Below are positions 55,889-64,000 of a stretch of 64,000 nucleotides of DNA, piece by piece (position 1 is the stretch's first letter; each line of letters starts with the position of its first letter). The notes beneath the pieces are model-generated. The model was not told where the DNA came from and ran no database searches. It saw only the letters and a list, made by a program, of their open reading frames with translations. This stretch comes from Rhodospirillaceae bacterium SYSU D60007 (GTDB lineage Bacteria; Pseudomonadota; Alphaproteobacteria; Reyranellales; Reyranellaceae): NCBI GenBank assembly GCA_003574685.1, contig QOCQ01000006.1:1-64000 (forward strand), written 5' to 3'. The translations under genes were made by a program, and so were the position numbers.

Positions 55889-56677
55889 TCACGGCGCTGG
55901 CGCGGTCGAGCCTGGCCTCCCGCTTCGGTGTGCCGCGCTAGGAGCCAACGTTTGCACCTGCCCGACCGCCCGATGCAGATGGACAGAATGGGCTGCCCAT
56001 CGTTGGCAGAACGATGCCGCGCGATGTCGAGCCACTTGATCAGGGTTCAGAATAAAGAACGTTCGACAACTATAGCTGTTAGCCCTGATGGCAATGGCGC
56101 TGTTACCAAGCTGCTTCAGCCAGTGGTCCACCTCGGCATCGTGTCCACCCTTACGTCGAGTATTGTGATGATAGATCACTGCCACTCTGCCTTCAGCCAA
56201 AGCCTTGGCTTCTGACAGGGGAATCTGCTTACCAAAGGCCTTTCGACGTCGACGTCTGGGATCATCATCCACGAGACCATTGTCGGGATCCGCGAAGACA
56301 ATCTCCGCATCAGCGATGGCTGAACGAACTCGTTCGAACCAGCCAGCCCTCCAGCTTTCACGGCATCTCCAGGGCAATGTTGCCGACTGCAGCAATTCCC
56401 CGGAAAAGCTTCCATTTATCAGGCCGGTTTCTTGTAGGGCGCGAACCGAACGTATGCCCTTGATCACGCTGCGCATGCCGTCGAACAGATCAGGATCGAG
56501 ATGACGCCACTGAGAGGGGGCCTGTAGATAGGTAGTATGTTTTCCGTCGCCGTTGTGGTCTTCATTGGGATACAAATACCAAGCCACTCCCAGTTTCCGT
56601 CCCGCTGAGAGATGCCGAAGCAGAGCCAATTTGACGTAGTCGCCTATGTCGCCAGCGTATCTGTCCTGCAAGTCCAT
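55889..56677 (-). CDS. conserved hypothetical protein of accessory type
   Basis: About 262 residues from ATG 56677 (open to 56728). The N-terminus MDLQDRYAGDIGDYVKLALL and GVAWYLYPNEDHNGDGKHTTYL, then FADPDNGLVDDD and VAVIYHHNTRRKGGH, look like a conserved enzyme family seen scattered in bacterial genomes, possibly a Rossmann-type or methyltransferase-related fold. I cannot name it. Base composition is lower in GC than its neighbours, consistent with transfer. The gene ends close to a family D repeat. Confidence 0.6.
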   Translation of the reverse strand: MDLQDRYAGDIGDYVKLALLRHLSAGRKLGVAWYLYPNEDHNGDGKHTTYLQAPSQWRHLDPDLFDGMRSVIKGIRSVRALQETGLINGSFSGELLQSATLPWRCRESWRAGWFERVRSAIADAEIVFADPDNGLVDDDPRRRRRKAFGKQIPLSEAKALAEGRVAVIYHHNTRRKGGHDAEVDHWLKQLGNSAIAIRANSYSCRTFFILNPDQVARHRAASFCQRWAAHSVHLHRAVGQVQTLAPSAAHRSGRPGSTAPAP

Positions 56678-56774
56678 CTCCCTACCGCTTCTCATGAACG
56701 CGGCCAGCATTTGCCGGGGTCGCCGCACTCGCGAAAGTCAAAAGTATAGCGACAATCGTAATGGCGACGTTCGG

Positions 56775-57083
56775 TCAAGGCGTTAAGCGTACCGTCCTGA
56801 AATCGCTTTCAGGAACGTAAGCCCTTAAATCAATCTTGAACGTCCCTTGTGAACTGATCGTGACGCGGCCTGCCGTCGCGACACTGTTCCGTAGCACAAG
56901 TTCAAGGGTACGCCCATCGACCTTGAAGCCGTACACCCCTTCCGGGCAGTGCTCGCCTTCGTATTTGGGCAGCGGCTTCAGCATCAACACACTCTGAACG
57001 ATCTGCGGGTGTTGCGCTTGCACTGGTGCCACCGCAAACATGCCAGTCAGCAGAAGCGCAGCGCGGCGCTCAACCTTGGTCAT
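56775..57083 (-). CDS. small secreted protein of unknown function
   Basis: A 102-residue protein with a signal peptide (residues 1-23, ending VQAQ) and a short beta-rich mature part with one cysteine. No family recognised. It sits between two orphan genes in the accessory stretch; transcription direction is the same. Confidence 0.5.
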   Translation of the reverse strand: MTKVERRAALLLTGMFAVAPVQAQHPQIVQSVLMLKPLPKYEGEHCPEGVYGFKVDGRTLELVLRNSVATAGRVTISSQGTFKIDLRAYVPESDFRTVRLTP

Positions 57084-57105
57084 CGACGCTCCCCCTTACC
57101 GCCGT

Positions 57106-57801
57106 CTACCTCCCCTCGCGGCGCCACCAGTCGGCAATCCAATTCCGAATTGCAATTCTGGCATCGTTCGTCATGCCGAAGCTGCTTTGAACGTTCAGGT
57201 TAAAGCCAAGAACGAACACCTCGGACATGAAACGGATGCCGCAAAGGCTTTGCGTTCGCCCGACATATGAGCGGCCGCGTACCCTTGGGAGCGACCATTC
57301 CGACCTCTCCTGCTCTTCAAATTTTATGAACTGCTTCATCTCCCTGACAACTGAAGCTCCGTTCAGAACGACGAGCCGCACTGACGAGTCGCGAAGCAAC
57401 ATGGCCAATGGTTCGCCACCAACGGCCAACAGCGATCGCCTCGCAGTGGTCGGCACTTTGGCCCACTTGTTCAACGTTGCGTAGGGAACCAAATCGAGGT
57501 GACAAGCTCCAGCACCGTAGGATGTGCCTGTGCCAGAGAGGACGTTGTCCAACTGGTCAAACCACTGTCGGTATGGGCTTCTAGCGAAGTAACGGCGACA
57601 ATAGTCGATAACTGCGTCGTAATGTCTGGTTTTGGCTTCCGACCATCGAGAGAGGCCTAGGGAGCTGAGTGTATGGAAACGACGAGCGGGACCGACAAGC
57701 TCGTTGCCAAGCCTGTCTACGAACTCTCGATTGCTCGGGTTAAGCCCTAGCGTTGCCACCTTAGATACTGATGGTTGCCGAACGCGGGGACTGGCGCCCA
57801 A
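57106..57801 (-). CDS. hypothetical protein, uracil-DNA-glycosylase-like fold possible
   Basis: About 231 residues from TTG 57801; a stop codon lies five codons upstream and GTG further in (57759) is an alternative. The segments ATLGLNPSNREF near residue 17, HLDLVPYATLNKW near 100 and LVVLNGASVV near 143 recall the layout of the uracil-DNA glycosylase-like superfamily (catalytic G-x-N-P-S-type loop, later N-G loop). The resemblance is by eye. The palindrome at 57861 lies upstream. Confidence 0.5.
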   Translation of the reverse strand: MGASPRVRQPSVSKVATLGLNPSNREFVDRLGNELVGPARRFHTLSSLGLSRWSEAKTRHYDAVIDYCRRYFARSPYRQWFDQLDNVLSGTGTSYGAGACHLDLVPYATLNKWAKVPTTARRSLLAVGGEPLAMLLRDSSVRLVVLNGASVVREMKQFIKFEEQERSEWSLPRVRGRSYVGRTQSLCGIRFMSEVFVLGFNLNVQSSFGMTNDARIAIRNWIADWWRREGR

Positions 57802-58178
57802 GTTGATGCGGGCCTGTCAAGGCACGTCGGAAATCGAGCGAGCAGCATCTCCAATACTTCCTGCATAGCTTATGCAGTATGCCGCCGGAAGCTGGGAGAG
57901 TCACGTGGATATACCCGATGCCAAAGTGGCGCCGCGATAGGTGATGCGATTAGTTCCACTCCCACGGCGCGAGAAAAAACAGCCCGATGGTAGCACAGGG
58001 CCCCATGTGGGTGACGCGCGAGACCCGTGCACCTCTTGCGTCCGGCGCTGTCGGCGCGCGACCCATCACCATACTGGGCGTTCGTAACGTCTTTCCTGAC
58101 GGCAGCGAAGGATCTGCCGGGAATGATTGCACGGTGTGTCTGGGGTGAGATCCACTGAGGCTTGGGATGACGAACAGT
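57802..58178. other. gap with palindrome and repeat, no gene seen
   Basis: No supported open frame. It holds the 17-base palindrome at 57861 and a family D repeat at 58087-58180. The rest (57880-58086) shows no recognised feature. Confidence 0.4.
57861..57877. promoter_or_regulatory. perfect 17-base palindrome upstream of orphan gene
   Basis: CTGCATA-GCT-TATGCAG lies about 60 bases upstream of the start of the 57106-57801 gene. The arms fit a dimeric regulator's operator. The regulator is unknown. Confidence 0.3.
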
Positions 58179-58180
58179 TC
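58087..58180. repeat. family D repeat, copy 2
   Basis: CTGACGGCAGCGAAGGATCT, then CACGGTGTGTCTGG and GGGATGACGAACAGTTCAG: a diverged copy of the element at 55710. Its right end touches the stop of the CoA-transferase gene. Confidence 0.55.
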
Positions 58181-59336
58181 AGATCACGCCGTCGTTTCGC
58201 AGCCGCTGGATTTCTTCCTCGCTGTAACCTAGGTCGCGCAGGATTTCGGGACCGTGCTGGCCCAACGCGGGGCAGGCGAAGTTGATGCGGCCGGGCTCGT
58301 CGCGGAGCTTGATCGGGATGCCGAGGTGCTTCAGCCCCTGGTCGTCGGTCACCACCATGCGGCGGTGCCGCGCGTGCGGATCGTTGATGGCCTCGAGGAG
58401 GTTCTTCACCGGCGAGAAGGCGATGTCGCGGCCGATGAACCAGTCCTGCCATTCCGCCAGCGTCTTCTGCCGGAAGGTCTGGCGTAGGAATTCGCGCACC
58501 GGCTCCTCGACCGGCCCGGGTCCCTGCTTGCACAATTCGATGAGATCGGGCCGGCCCAGATCCGTCAGCAGGTTGCGGGTGAATTTCAGCTCCGAGCCGC
58601 CCAGCACGAAGTGGCGGCCATCGCGGGTTTCGTAGATGTTGTACATCGCGTGTCCGCCCCAGATGCGTTCCTCGCGCGGATTGGGCATGCGGTTCTCGCC
58701 GAACACCGGGCCCATCGAGTTGGGCATCCACGCCATCAGCGAATCCATCATGGCGATGTCGAGAAAATCGCCGCGCCCGGTCTGGCTCCGCCGCAGCAGC
58801 GCCATCAGGATGCCGGAGAATGCCATCAGCGAGGCCGTGGCGTCCGCACTGGGTACGGCGGGTATGGTCGGCTTGCCGTCCGCGCCGATATTCGCCGACA
58901 ACAATCCGACTTCGGCCTGGATACCGAGATCATGCGTCGGCCGGTCGCGCGAGGGTCCGTCCTGGCCATAGGCCGAGATCGAGCAATAGATGACGCGCGG
59001 CGCGCGTGCCTTCACGGCCGCGTAGCCGACGCCCAGACGATCGACCACGCCGGGCCGGAACGACTCGACGATGACGTCGGCGCGCTCCGCCAGCTTCATG
59101 AAGATCTCGACCGCCTCGGGCCGCTTCAGATCAAGCATCAGGCTGCGCTTGCCGCGCTGGGTGTTGCGGAAATAAACGGTGGTTCCGCCCTGCCGCACGC
59201 CGATCTCGCGCGTCGGCTCGCCGCTCGGCGGCTCGATGCGGATTACGTCGGCGCCGTGATCGGCCATCATCATCGTCATGTGAGGGCCGGGCAGGAAGGA
59301 CGAAAGGTCCAGGACCCGGATGCCGTCGAGCTTCAT
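58179..59336 (-). CDS. CaiB/BaiF family CoA-transferase
   Basis: A 385-residue family III CoA-transferase. MKLDGIRVLDLSSFLPGPHMTMMMADHGADVIRIEPP at the N-terminus and SISAYGQDGPSRDRPTHDLGIQAEVGL near residue 125, with the catalytic aspartate in HDLG, are family features. These enzymes move CoA between organic acids by a ternary-complex route. ATG 59336 is used. The acid substrate is unknown; the aldolase gene beside it is divergent. Confidence 0.9.
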   Translation of the reverse strand: MKLDGIRVLDLSSFLPGPHMTMMMADHGADVIRIEPPSGEPTREIGVRQGGTTVYFRNTQRGKRSLMLDLKRPEAVEIFMKLAERADVIVESFRPGVVDRLGVGYAAVKARAPRVIYCSISAYGQDGPSRDRPTHDLGIQAEVGLLSANIGADGKPTIPAVPSADATASLMAFSGILMALLRRSQTGRGDFLDIAMMDSLMAWMPNSMGPVFGENRMPNPREERIWGGHAMYNIYETRDGRHFVLGGSELKFTRNLLTDLGRPDLIELCKQGPGPVEEPVREFLRQTFRQKTLAEWQDWFIGRDIAFSPVKNLLEAINDPHARHRRMVVTDDQGLKHLGIPIKLRDEPGRINFACPALGQHGPEILRDLGYSEEEIQRLRNDGVI

Positions 59337-59459
59337 GAGCGTTTCCCTGGTTACTGCCGGCGAAAATGCAGCCTGGGCCATGTCGCCGCAAGCGGCGGCC
59401 TGTCGGGCAGGCCATTACTCGCCTCACTCCGCCGTGCGGCGCTCAGTGCCAGAGATCCG

Positions 59460-59547
59460 CTTCATGGTGAGCCTGTCGAACCATGAAGCGCCCCGCTCCG
59501 CGGCTCTGCGACGCCTTCATGGTTCGACAGGCTCACCATGAAGGCTA
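59460..59547. repeat. family C palindromic repeat, copy 2
   Basis: Arms TTCATGGTGAGCCTGTCGAA and TTCGACAGGCTCACCATGAA are perfect complements over 20 bases. It is the same element as at 50898, here between the CoA-transferase and aldolase promoters. Confidence 0.88.
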
Positions 59548-59628
59548 TTTCGAATGCCCTGCGGCCTCGCGGGATGCGCCCGACTGCTATACGTTCTCCC
59601 ACGGGCCGGACGGGTCACGGGATCAGCA

Positions 59629-61713
59629 ATGGACAGTCTGTGGTCGAGTGCGGAGGCAGCTGCCTGCGTGGCGCATTATGCCGCCAGGGGCGTCAGCGAG
59701 GACCTCGCGCTGCGCACCTATAGCGCGCGCCTGCTGGGCGGGGTGCCCAGCCTGGTGATGCATGGCGGCGGCAATACTTCGGTGAAGACCACGGCCGTCG
59801 ATGTCTATGGCGATCGCGTGCCGGTGCTGTGCGTCAAGGGAAGCGGCTGGGATCTCGCCACCATCGAGCCGCAGGGCCATCCCGCGGTACGCCTCGATCC
59901 GCTTTGCCGGCTGCGCGCGCTCGATATGCTCTCCGATGAGGACATGGTGAATGTCCTGCGCCTGAACCTGCTGGATTCGGCGGCGCCCAATCCCTCGGTC
60001 GAAACGCTGCTGCACGCCTTCCTGCCGCACAAGTTCATCGATCACACGCATTCGGTGGCCGTGTGTGCCGTGGTGGACCAGCCCGACGCCGAAGCGATCT
60101 GCGTGCAGATCTGGGGCAAGCGCGTGGCCTGCGTTCCCTACATCATGCCCGGCTTTCAGCTCGCCCGCGCGGCCGGTGCCATTTACGAGCAGAATCCCGA
60201 TGTCGAAGGGCTGATCCTGCTGAAGCACGGAATCTTCAGTTTCGGAGCGAGCGCGCAGCAGAGCTACGAGCGCATGATCGATCTCGTCTCGGCGGCCGAA
60301 CGCTACATCGAGGCGCGGCAGCAAGGGCTGCGAGCGATCGCGATACCGGCCGGCCGGACCGCGGTTTCCGGCGCGGACCAGCGCACGGCGGCGCGCGCCC
60401 TGTCGCTGGCGCGCGGTGCCATCGGGCGACTGGCGGCCGCGGAAGGCGCGCCCGGCTGCTGGATCCTCGACCTGCGCAATGGCGACGAAGTGCGGCGGCT
60501 GGTCGATGACGCGCGGCTTGCCGAGTTGGCGCGGCGCGGCCTTTCAACGCCGGATCACATCATCCGCGCCAAGGACGGCCCGGCCGTCCTGCCGGCGGTG
60601 CAGCCGGCGATGGACGAGTCCGCGTGGCTGGCGGGCGTGGAGCGTTCGCTTGCGGCCTTTGCCAGCGACTACAAGGCGTATTTCGCGCGCAACAACGCGC
60701 GTGTCGGCGGCATCAAGCGGCCGCTCGATCCGCTGCCGCGGCTGCTGGCCATGCCGGGGCTGGGGCTCGCGGGCATTGGCAAGTCGGCCGCCGATGCCGC
60801 CATCGTCGCCGATCTGGGCGAGGCCTGGGTGGCCACGCTGCTGCGCGCGGAGGCGATCGGGCGCTTCGAGCCGGTCGGCGAAGCGGACGAGTTCGACATC
60901 GAATACTGGTCGCTGGAGCAGGCCAAGCTCGGCAAGGCAGCAGAGGCCCGTTTCGCGCGGCATGTGGTGGCCATCACCGGCGCGGCCGGTGCGATCGGCG
61001 CGGCAACCGCGCGCGCCTTTGCCGCGGAAGGCGCCGAGGTGGCGCTGCTGGACCTCGACGAAGCCGGCTTGCGCGAAGCCGCCGGCCGTACCCCCGGCGG
61101 CGGGTCGCTGGTGCTGCCCTGCGACGTCACGGATGCGCAGGCGGTGCGCACGGCGTTCGATCGTATCGCGGCGCATTTCGGCGGGCTGGATATCGTGATC
61201 TCGAACGCCGGCGCGGCGTGGACCGGCATGATCGCCGAGCTGCCCGACGAGACGCTGCGCCGCAGCTTCGAGCTGAACTTCTTCAGCCATCAGCATGTGG
61301 CGCAGGCGGCGGTGCGCATCATGCGCGCACAGCGGCTGGGCGGCACGCTGCTGTTCAACGTGTCGAAGCAGGCGATCAATCCGGGTGCCGATTTCGGTGC
61401 CTACGGCACGGCCAAGGCGGCACTGCTGGCGCTGGTGCGGCAATACGCGCTGGAGCACGGCGCGGACGGCATCCGCGCCAACGCCATCAATCCCGACCGC
61501 ATCCGCTCGGGGCTGCTGACCCAGGACATGATCGCGGCGCGGGCGCGGGCGCGCGGCGTTTCGCTGGAGGTCTACATGGCCGGCAACCTGCTGGGCCAGG
61601 AGGTGCTGGCCGAGGACGTCGCCCGCGCCTTCGTGGCCTCAGCCACTCTGACCAAGACCACTGGCGACGTCACCACCGTCGACGGTGGCAACGTCGCCGC
61701 CATGCTCCGCTGA
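59629..61713 (+). CDS. bifunctional class II aldolase/short-chain dehydrogenase
   Basis: A 694-residue fusion. The N-terminal ~420 residues are a class II aldolase (HGGGNTSVK near 44, zinc histidines in HAFLPHKFIDHTHS near 125, LLKHGIFSFG near 200). The C-terminal ~250 are an SDR: VAITGAAGAIGAATARAF near 447, and S-Y-K catalytic set in FNVSKQ and YGTAKAALL. The layout equals RhaD-like bifunctional rhamnulose-phosphate aldolase/lactaldehyde dehydrogenase; no other rhamnose genes are near, so the sugar is uncertain. ATG 59629 chosen. Confidence 0.9.
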   Translation: MDSLWSSAEAAACVAHYAARGVSEDLALRTYSARLLGGVPSLVMHGGGNTSVKTTAVDVYGDRVPVLCVKGSGWDLATIEPQGHPAVRLDPLCRLRALDMLSDEDMVNVLRLNLLDSAAPNPSVETLLHAFLPHKFIDHTHSVAVCAVVDQPDAEAICVQIWGKRVACVPYIMPGFQLARAAGAIYEQNPDVEGLILLKHGIFSFGASAQQSYERMIDLVSAAERYIEARQQGLRAIAIPAGRTAVSGADQRTAARALSLARGAIGRLAAAEGAPGCWILDLRNGDEVRRLVDDARLAELARRGLSTPDHIIRAKDGPAVLPAVQPAMDESAWLAGVERSLAAFASDYKAYFARNNARVGGIKRPLDPLPRLLAMPGLGLAGIGKSAADAAIVADLGEAWVATLLRAEAIGRFEPVGEADEFDIEYWSLEQAKLGKAAEARFARHVVAITGAAGAIGAATARAFAAEGAEVALLDLDEAGLREAAGRTPGGGSLVLPCDVTDAQAVRTAFDRIAAHFGGLDIVISNAGAAWTGMIAELPDETLRRSFELNFFSHQHVAQAAVRIMRAQRLGGTLLFNVSKQAINPGADFGAYGTAKAALLALVRQYALEHGADGIRANAINPDRIRSGLLTQDMIAARARARGVSLEVYMAGNLLGQEVLAEDVARAFVASATLTKTTGDVTTVDGGNVAAMLR

Positions 61714-61729
61714 CCTCTTTCAGAGAATC

Positions 61730-61748
61730 TTTCCCCTCCAGGGGAAGG
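61730..61748. terminator. family A-like hairpin between convergent genes
   Basis: CTTTCCCCTCCAGGGGAAGG, an imperfect family A outer hairpin, lies between the stops of the aldolase gene and the convergent GST gene and is well placed to end both transcripts. Terminator role is inferred from position. Confidence 0.45.
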
Positions 61749-61755
61749 AAATGTG

Positions 61756-62370
61756 TTACGCGCTGGCGCTGGGACGCGCCTTCACGCGGGCGTGCCAGGC
61801 GGTGATGTTCTTCAGCTCGGGATTGATCGGCTGGCCGACGCCGGCGAAGAAGTCCACGAAGCAGAAGAGCAGCACGTCGGCCAGCGTGAAGCGGTCGCCG
61901 GCGATGAACTGCTTGCCCTCCATCAGCTTGTCGAGCCAGGACAGCTTGTCCTGCGCGGTGGCCTTCAGCCCGGCCGCCGCTTCGGGCAGGCAGCGGATGC
62001 GCTTCTCGAACAGCTTCAGGCCTTCGGCGAAGCGGAAGCCATTGGCCATCGGCTCGCAAATGTTGAGATCGACGCGCCGCGTCCACATGTGCGTCTCGGC
62101 ACGCTCTTTCGGTGTGTTGCCGATCAGCGAGGCGCCATTCTTGTGCGTGTCGTCGAGGTATTCGCAGATGGCTGTGATCTCGGCGATGATCGTGCCGTCG
62201 TCCAGCTCCAGCGCCGGACACTGGCCCGACGGGTTCACCGACAGATAGGGCTCGCGCCGGTTCTCGCCGCCGCGCAGGTCCACCTCGACCATCGGCAGCT
62301 CGATACCTTTCTCCTTCATGAACATGCGGACCACTTTCGGGTTCGGTCCGATCGAGTTGTACAGGCGCAT
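61756..62370 (-). CDS. glutathione S-transferase family protein
   Basis: A 204-residue GST. N-terminal thioredoxin-like domain (MRLYNSIGPNPKVVRMFMKE, NPSGQCPALELDDGTIIAE with the cis-proline, ITAICEYLDDT) and an all-helical C-terminal domain (FIAGDRFTLADVLLF). ATG 62370. The glutathione-dependent substrate is unknown. Confidence 0.88.
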   Translation of the reverse strand: MRLYNSIGPNPKVVRMFMKEKGIELPMVEVDLRGGENRREPYLSVNPSGQCPALELDDGTIIAEITAICEYLDDTHKNGASLIGNTPKERAETHMWTRRVDLNICEPMANGFRFAEGLKLFEKRIRCLPEAAAGLKATAQDKLSWLDKLMEGKQFIAGDRFTLADVLLFCFVDFFAGVGQPINPELKNITAWHARVKARPSASA

Positions 62371-62565
62371 GGCGTCTCCTCAGGGGCTGGATCACGGGCC
62401 GCAGTCTAGCGGATGCGGCAAGGCGGGGTACCCGTGACCGCAACACTGCGCGATTGCGACTGACTCGCACTCGCGCTAGGGTGCCCCGTTGGCCGCGCCC
62501 CGGGCCCGCACGGGCGACGCGAGCGATTCCGCGCCTTGCGCCCATCCGTCGTTTGAGAGTTCCCC

Positions 62566-63426
62566 ATGGATTTTGCTGCCGCCATGCCATTTCAGCTCGT
62601 CAAACGGATGCGGGGGCTCGCGGGCGGGATCGTATCCACCCTGATCGCATGGCCAGCCTGGGCGCAGAACGCGCCGGACGCTCCACCGGCGATCCCGCCG
62701 GTGCCGCCATCGGAGCCGCTGCCGTCGATTGCCGCCAACCTGCCGGTCGATCTGTCGCCCTGGGGGATGTTCCAGAGCGCCGATATGGTCGTGAAAGCGG
62801 TGATGATCGGGCTGGCCGCGGCGTCGGTGGTGACGTGGACGGTGTGGCTGGCCAAGACGGTCGAGCTGGCCGCGGCGCGCCGGCGCGTGCGCCGTGCGCT
62901 GGAAACCCTGGAAGGGGCCGACAGCCTCAGCGTGGCGGCGCTGCGGTTGGGCGGCGAAGCGGCGACGGTGCCGGCGCTGGTGCGCGCGGCCGTCGGCGAG
63001 GTCAGGCATTCGGCGGAGCTGCCCGGCGAGGGCATCAAGGAGCGCGTCGTCTCGCGGCTGGAGCGGCTCGAGGCGGCCGCGGGACGCGCCATGACGCGCG
63101 GCACCGGCCTTCTTGCCACGATCGGCGCCACGGCCCCCTTCATCGGCCTGTTCGGCACCGTCTGGGGCATCATGAACAGCTTCATCGGCATTTCGAAGGC
63201 GCAGACGACGAACCTGGCGGTGGTGGCGCCGGGCATCGCCGAGGCGCTGCTGGCGACGGCGCTGGGTCTGGTGGCGGCGATCCCGGCGGTGGTGATCTAC
63301 AACGTCTTCGCGCGCTCCATTGCCGGCTACCGCCTGCAGCTCGGCGATGCCTCATCGGCGATCCTGCGGCTGCTCAGCCGCGAGCTTGATGGCGGCGGGC
63401 TGGCGCTGCGCAAGGCGGCGGAGTAG
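62566..63426 (+). CDS. exbB: ExbB proton channel subunit
   Basis: A 286-residue MotA/TolQ/ExbB-family protein with an N-terminal hydrophobic segment, a proline-rich periplasmic stretch (about residues 35-65) and three membrane helices. The TRGTGLLATIGATAPFIGLFGTVWGIMNSF signature near residue 180 and GIAEALLATALGLVAAIPAVVIYN near 220 are typical. With ExbD and TonB it couples the proton gradient to outer-membrane receptors. Confidence 0.9.
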   Translation: MDFAAAMPFQLVKRMRGLAGGIVSTLIAWPAWAQNAPDAPPAIPPVPPSEPLPSIAANLPVDLSPWGMFQSADMVVKAVMIGLAAASVVTWTVWLAKTVELAAARRRVRRALETLEGADSLSVAALRLGGEAATVPALVRAAVGEVRHSAELPGEGIKERVVSRLERLEAAAGRAMTRGTGLLATIGATAPFIGLFGTVWGIMNSFIGISKAQTTNLAVVAPGIAEALLATALGLVAAIPAVVIYNVFARSIAGYRLQLGDASSAILRLLSRELDGGGLALRKAAE

Positions 63427-63430
63427 CGCT

Positions 63431-63856
63431 ATGGCTGTCCGGCTGCATCATGGCGAGGATGATCTGGCGGAAAGCCACGAGATCAACGTCACGCCCTTCA
63501 TCGACGTGATGCTGGTGCTACTGATCATCTTCATGGTCGCGGCCCCGCTGGCCACGGTGGACGTGCCGGTGGACCTGCCGGCATCGACGGCGCCGCGCCA
63601 GCCGCGGCCGGACAAGCCGGTGTACCTCACGGTGAAGGCGGATCTCGGCCTGACGCTGGGCGAGACATCCGTGGCGCGCGAGGGGCTGGCACCGGCACTG
63701 CAGGCCGCGACCGGCGGCGACAAAGAGAAGCGCATTTTCCTGCGCGCCGCCAAAACCGTCGACTACGGCGCGCTCATGGAAGTGATGAACGCCCTGCGCG
63801 CCGCCGGCTACCTGAAGGTGGGGCTGGTCGGCCTTGAGAGCAGCGAAGCGAAATGA
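63431..63856 (+). CDS. exbD: ExbD biopolymer transport protein
   Basis: A 141-residue ExbD/TolR protein. The single membrane helix near residues 20-42 contains the proton-carrying aspartate in NVTPFIDVMLVLLIIFM. The periplasmic part follows. ATG 63431 is 4 bases after the exbB stop; its stop overlaps the tonB start (ATGA). Confidence 0.92.
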   Translation: MAVRLHHGEDDLAESHEINVTPFIDVMLVLLIIFMVAAPLATVDVPVDLPASTAPRQPRPDKPVYLTVKADLGLTLGETSVAREGLAPALQAATGGDKEKRIFLRAAKTVDYGALMEVMNALRAAGYLKVGLVGLESSEAK

Positions 63857-64000
63857 CGGAAAGTTCCGGCAGCGGCGTCCACGCCACGCTCCGCTGGGGG
63901 CTGAGCCTGCTGGCCGTGCTGGTCGTGCATCTGGGCGGGGCGGCGGCGCTGCTGGCTTGGCGCATTCCGCAGGACCCGCCCGCCTCGCTGCCGGCGGTGA
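63853..64000 (+). CDS. tonB: TonB energy transducer, cut by window end
   Basis: Only the first 49 residues are in the window: a short cytoplasmic N-terminus and one membrane helix (LLAVLVVHLGGAAALLAW), then the start of the proline-rich periplasmic region. With exbB and exbD it forms a TonB operon. The histidine in the helix fits the TonB signature. The gene continues beyond 64000. Confidence 0.8.
   Translation, partial: MTESSGSGVHATLRWGLSLLAVLVVHLGGAAALLAWRIPQDPPASLPAV

Overview
The window is GC-rich, densely packed bacterial chromosome. Gene content fits an alphaproteobacterium: two glnK-amtB pairs, DapC-type aminotransferase, FtsK, LolA, TorF-type porin, Lhr, and many ATGA-overlapping operons. 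The genus cannot be told from this sequence. There is one tRNA gene (Ala, CGC), no rRNA, no CRISPR array and no recognisable transposase or integrase. The coding sequences below are almost all chromosomal housekeeping or metabolism; two stretches (about 5.9-9.2 kb and 55.3-58.2 kb) look accessory.

Layout. 0.07-3.8 kb: lutABC lactate-oxidation operon plus a methyltransferase. 3.8-5.9 kb: orphan periplasmic binding protein, a small Cys-rich secreted protein and a transglutaminase-like protein. 5.9-9.2 kb: less GC-rich three-gene cassette (unknown protein, HTH protein, HNH-SF2 helicase) on the 3' side of tRNA-Ala. 9.4-16.5 kb: RidA, a membrane/FHA pair, YggT, DUF167, FolD, porin, KamA, MsrB, dienelactone hydrolase. 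16.6-20.3 kb: four translationally coupled glycan genes (glycosyltransferase, histidine phosphatase, MurG-like transferase, deacetylase). 20.4-27.4 kb: oligopeptide-type ABC transporter. 27.4-32.8 kb: LolA, FtsK, DapC-like aminotransferase, a lipoprotein. 32.9-37.9 kb: two tandem glnK-amtB units and a type II NADH dehydrogenase that seems to start at CTG. 38.0-44.9 kb: a candidate polyketide locus: flavin monooxygenase, isoprenylcysteine-methyltransferase-like enzyme, TPR protein and type III PKS, divergent from a SARP-hydrolase fusion and an MFS exporter. 44.9-55.3 kb: OsmC, epoxide hydrolase-like, Lhr helicase, lactate/malate dehydrogenase, enoyl-CoA hydratase, DUF2272, LysR, DinB. 55.3-58.2 kb: accessory stretch with repeats, a broken antitoxin and orphan genes. 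58.2-64 kb: CoA-transferase, aldolase/dehydrogenase fusion, GST, and exbB-exbD-tonB (tonB runs off the end).

Four families of dispersed palindromic repeats lie mostly between genes: a 140-145 bp element (two full copies, three single hairpins), a ~100 bp element (three copies, one of them inside a reading frame), a ~90 bp element (two copies) and a degenerate ~100 bp element (two copies).

The most interesting leads are the type III PKS locus with its hydrolase-fused regulator, the tRNA-linked HNH-helicase cassette with a strong internal start site, the repeat inserted in frame ahead of a signal peptide, and the CTG start of the NADH dehydrogenase. All functional calls are from reading the sequence; no database search was run.
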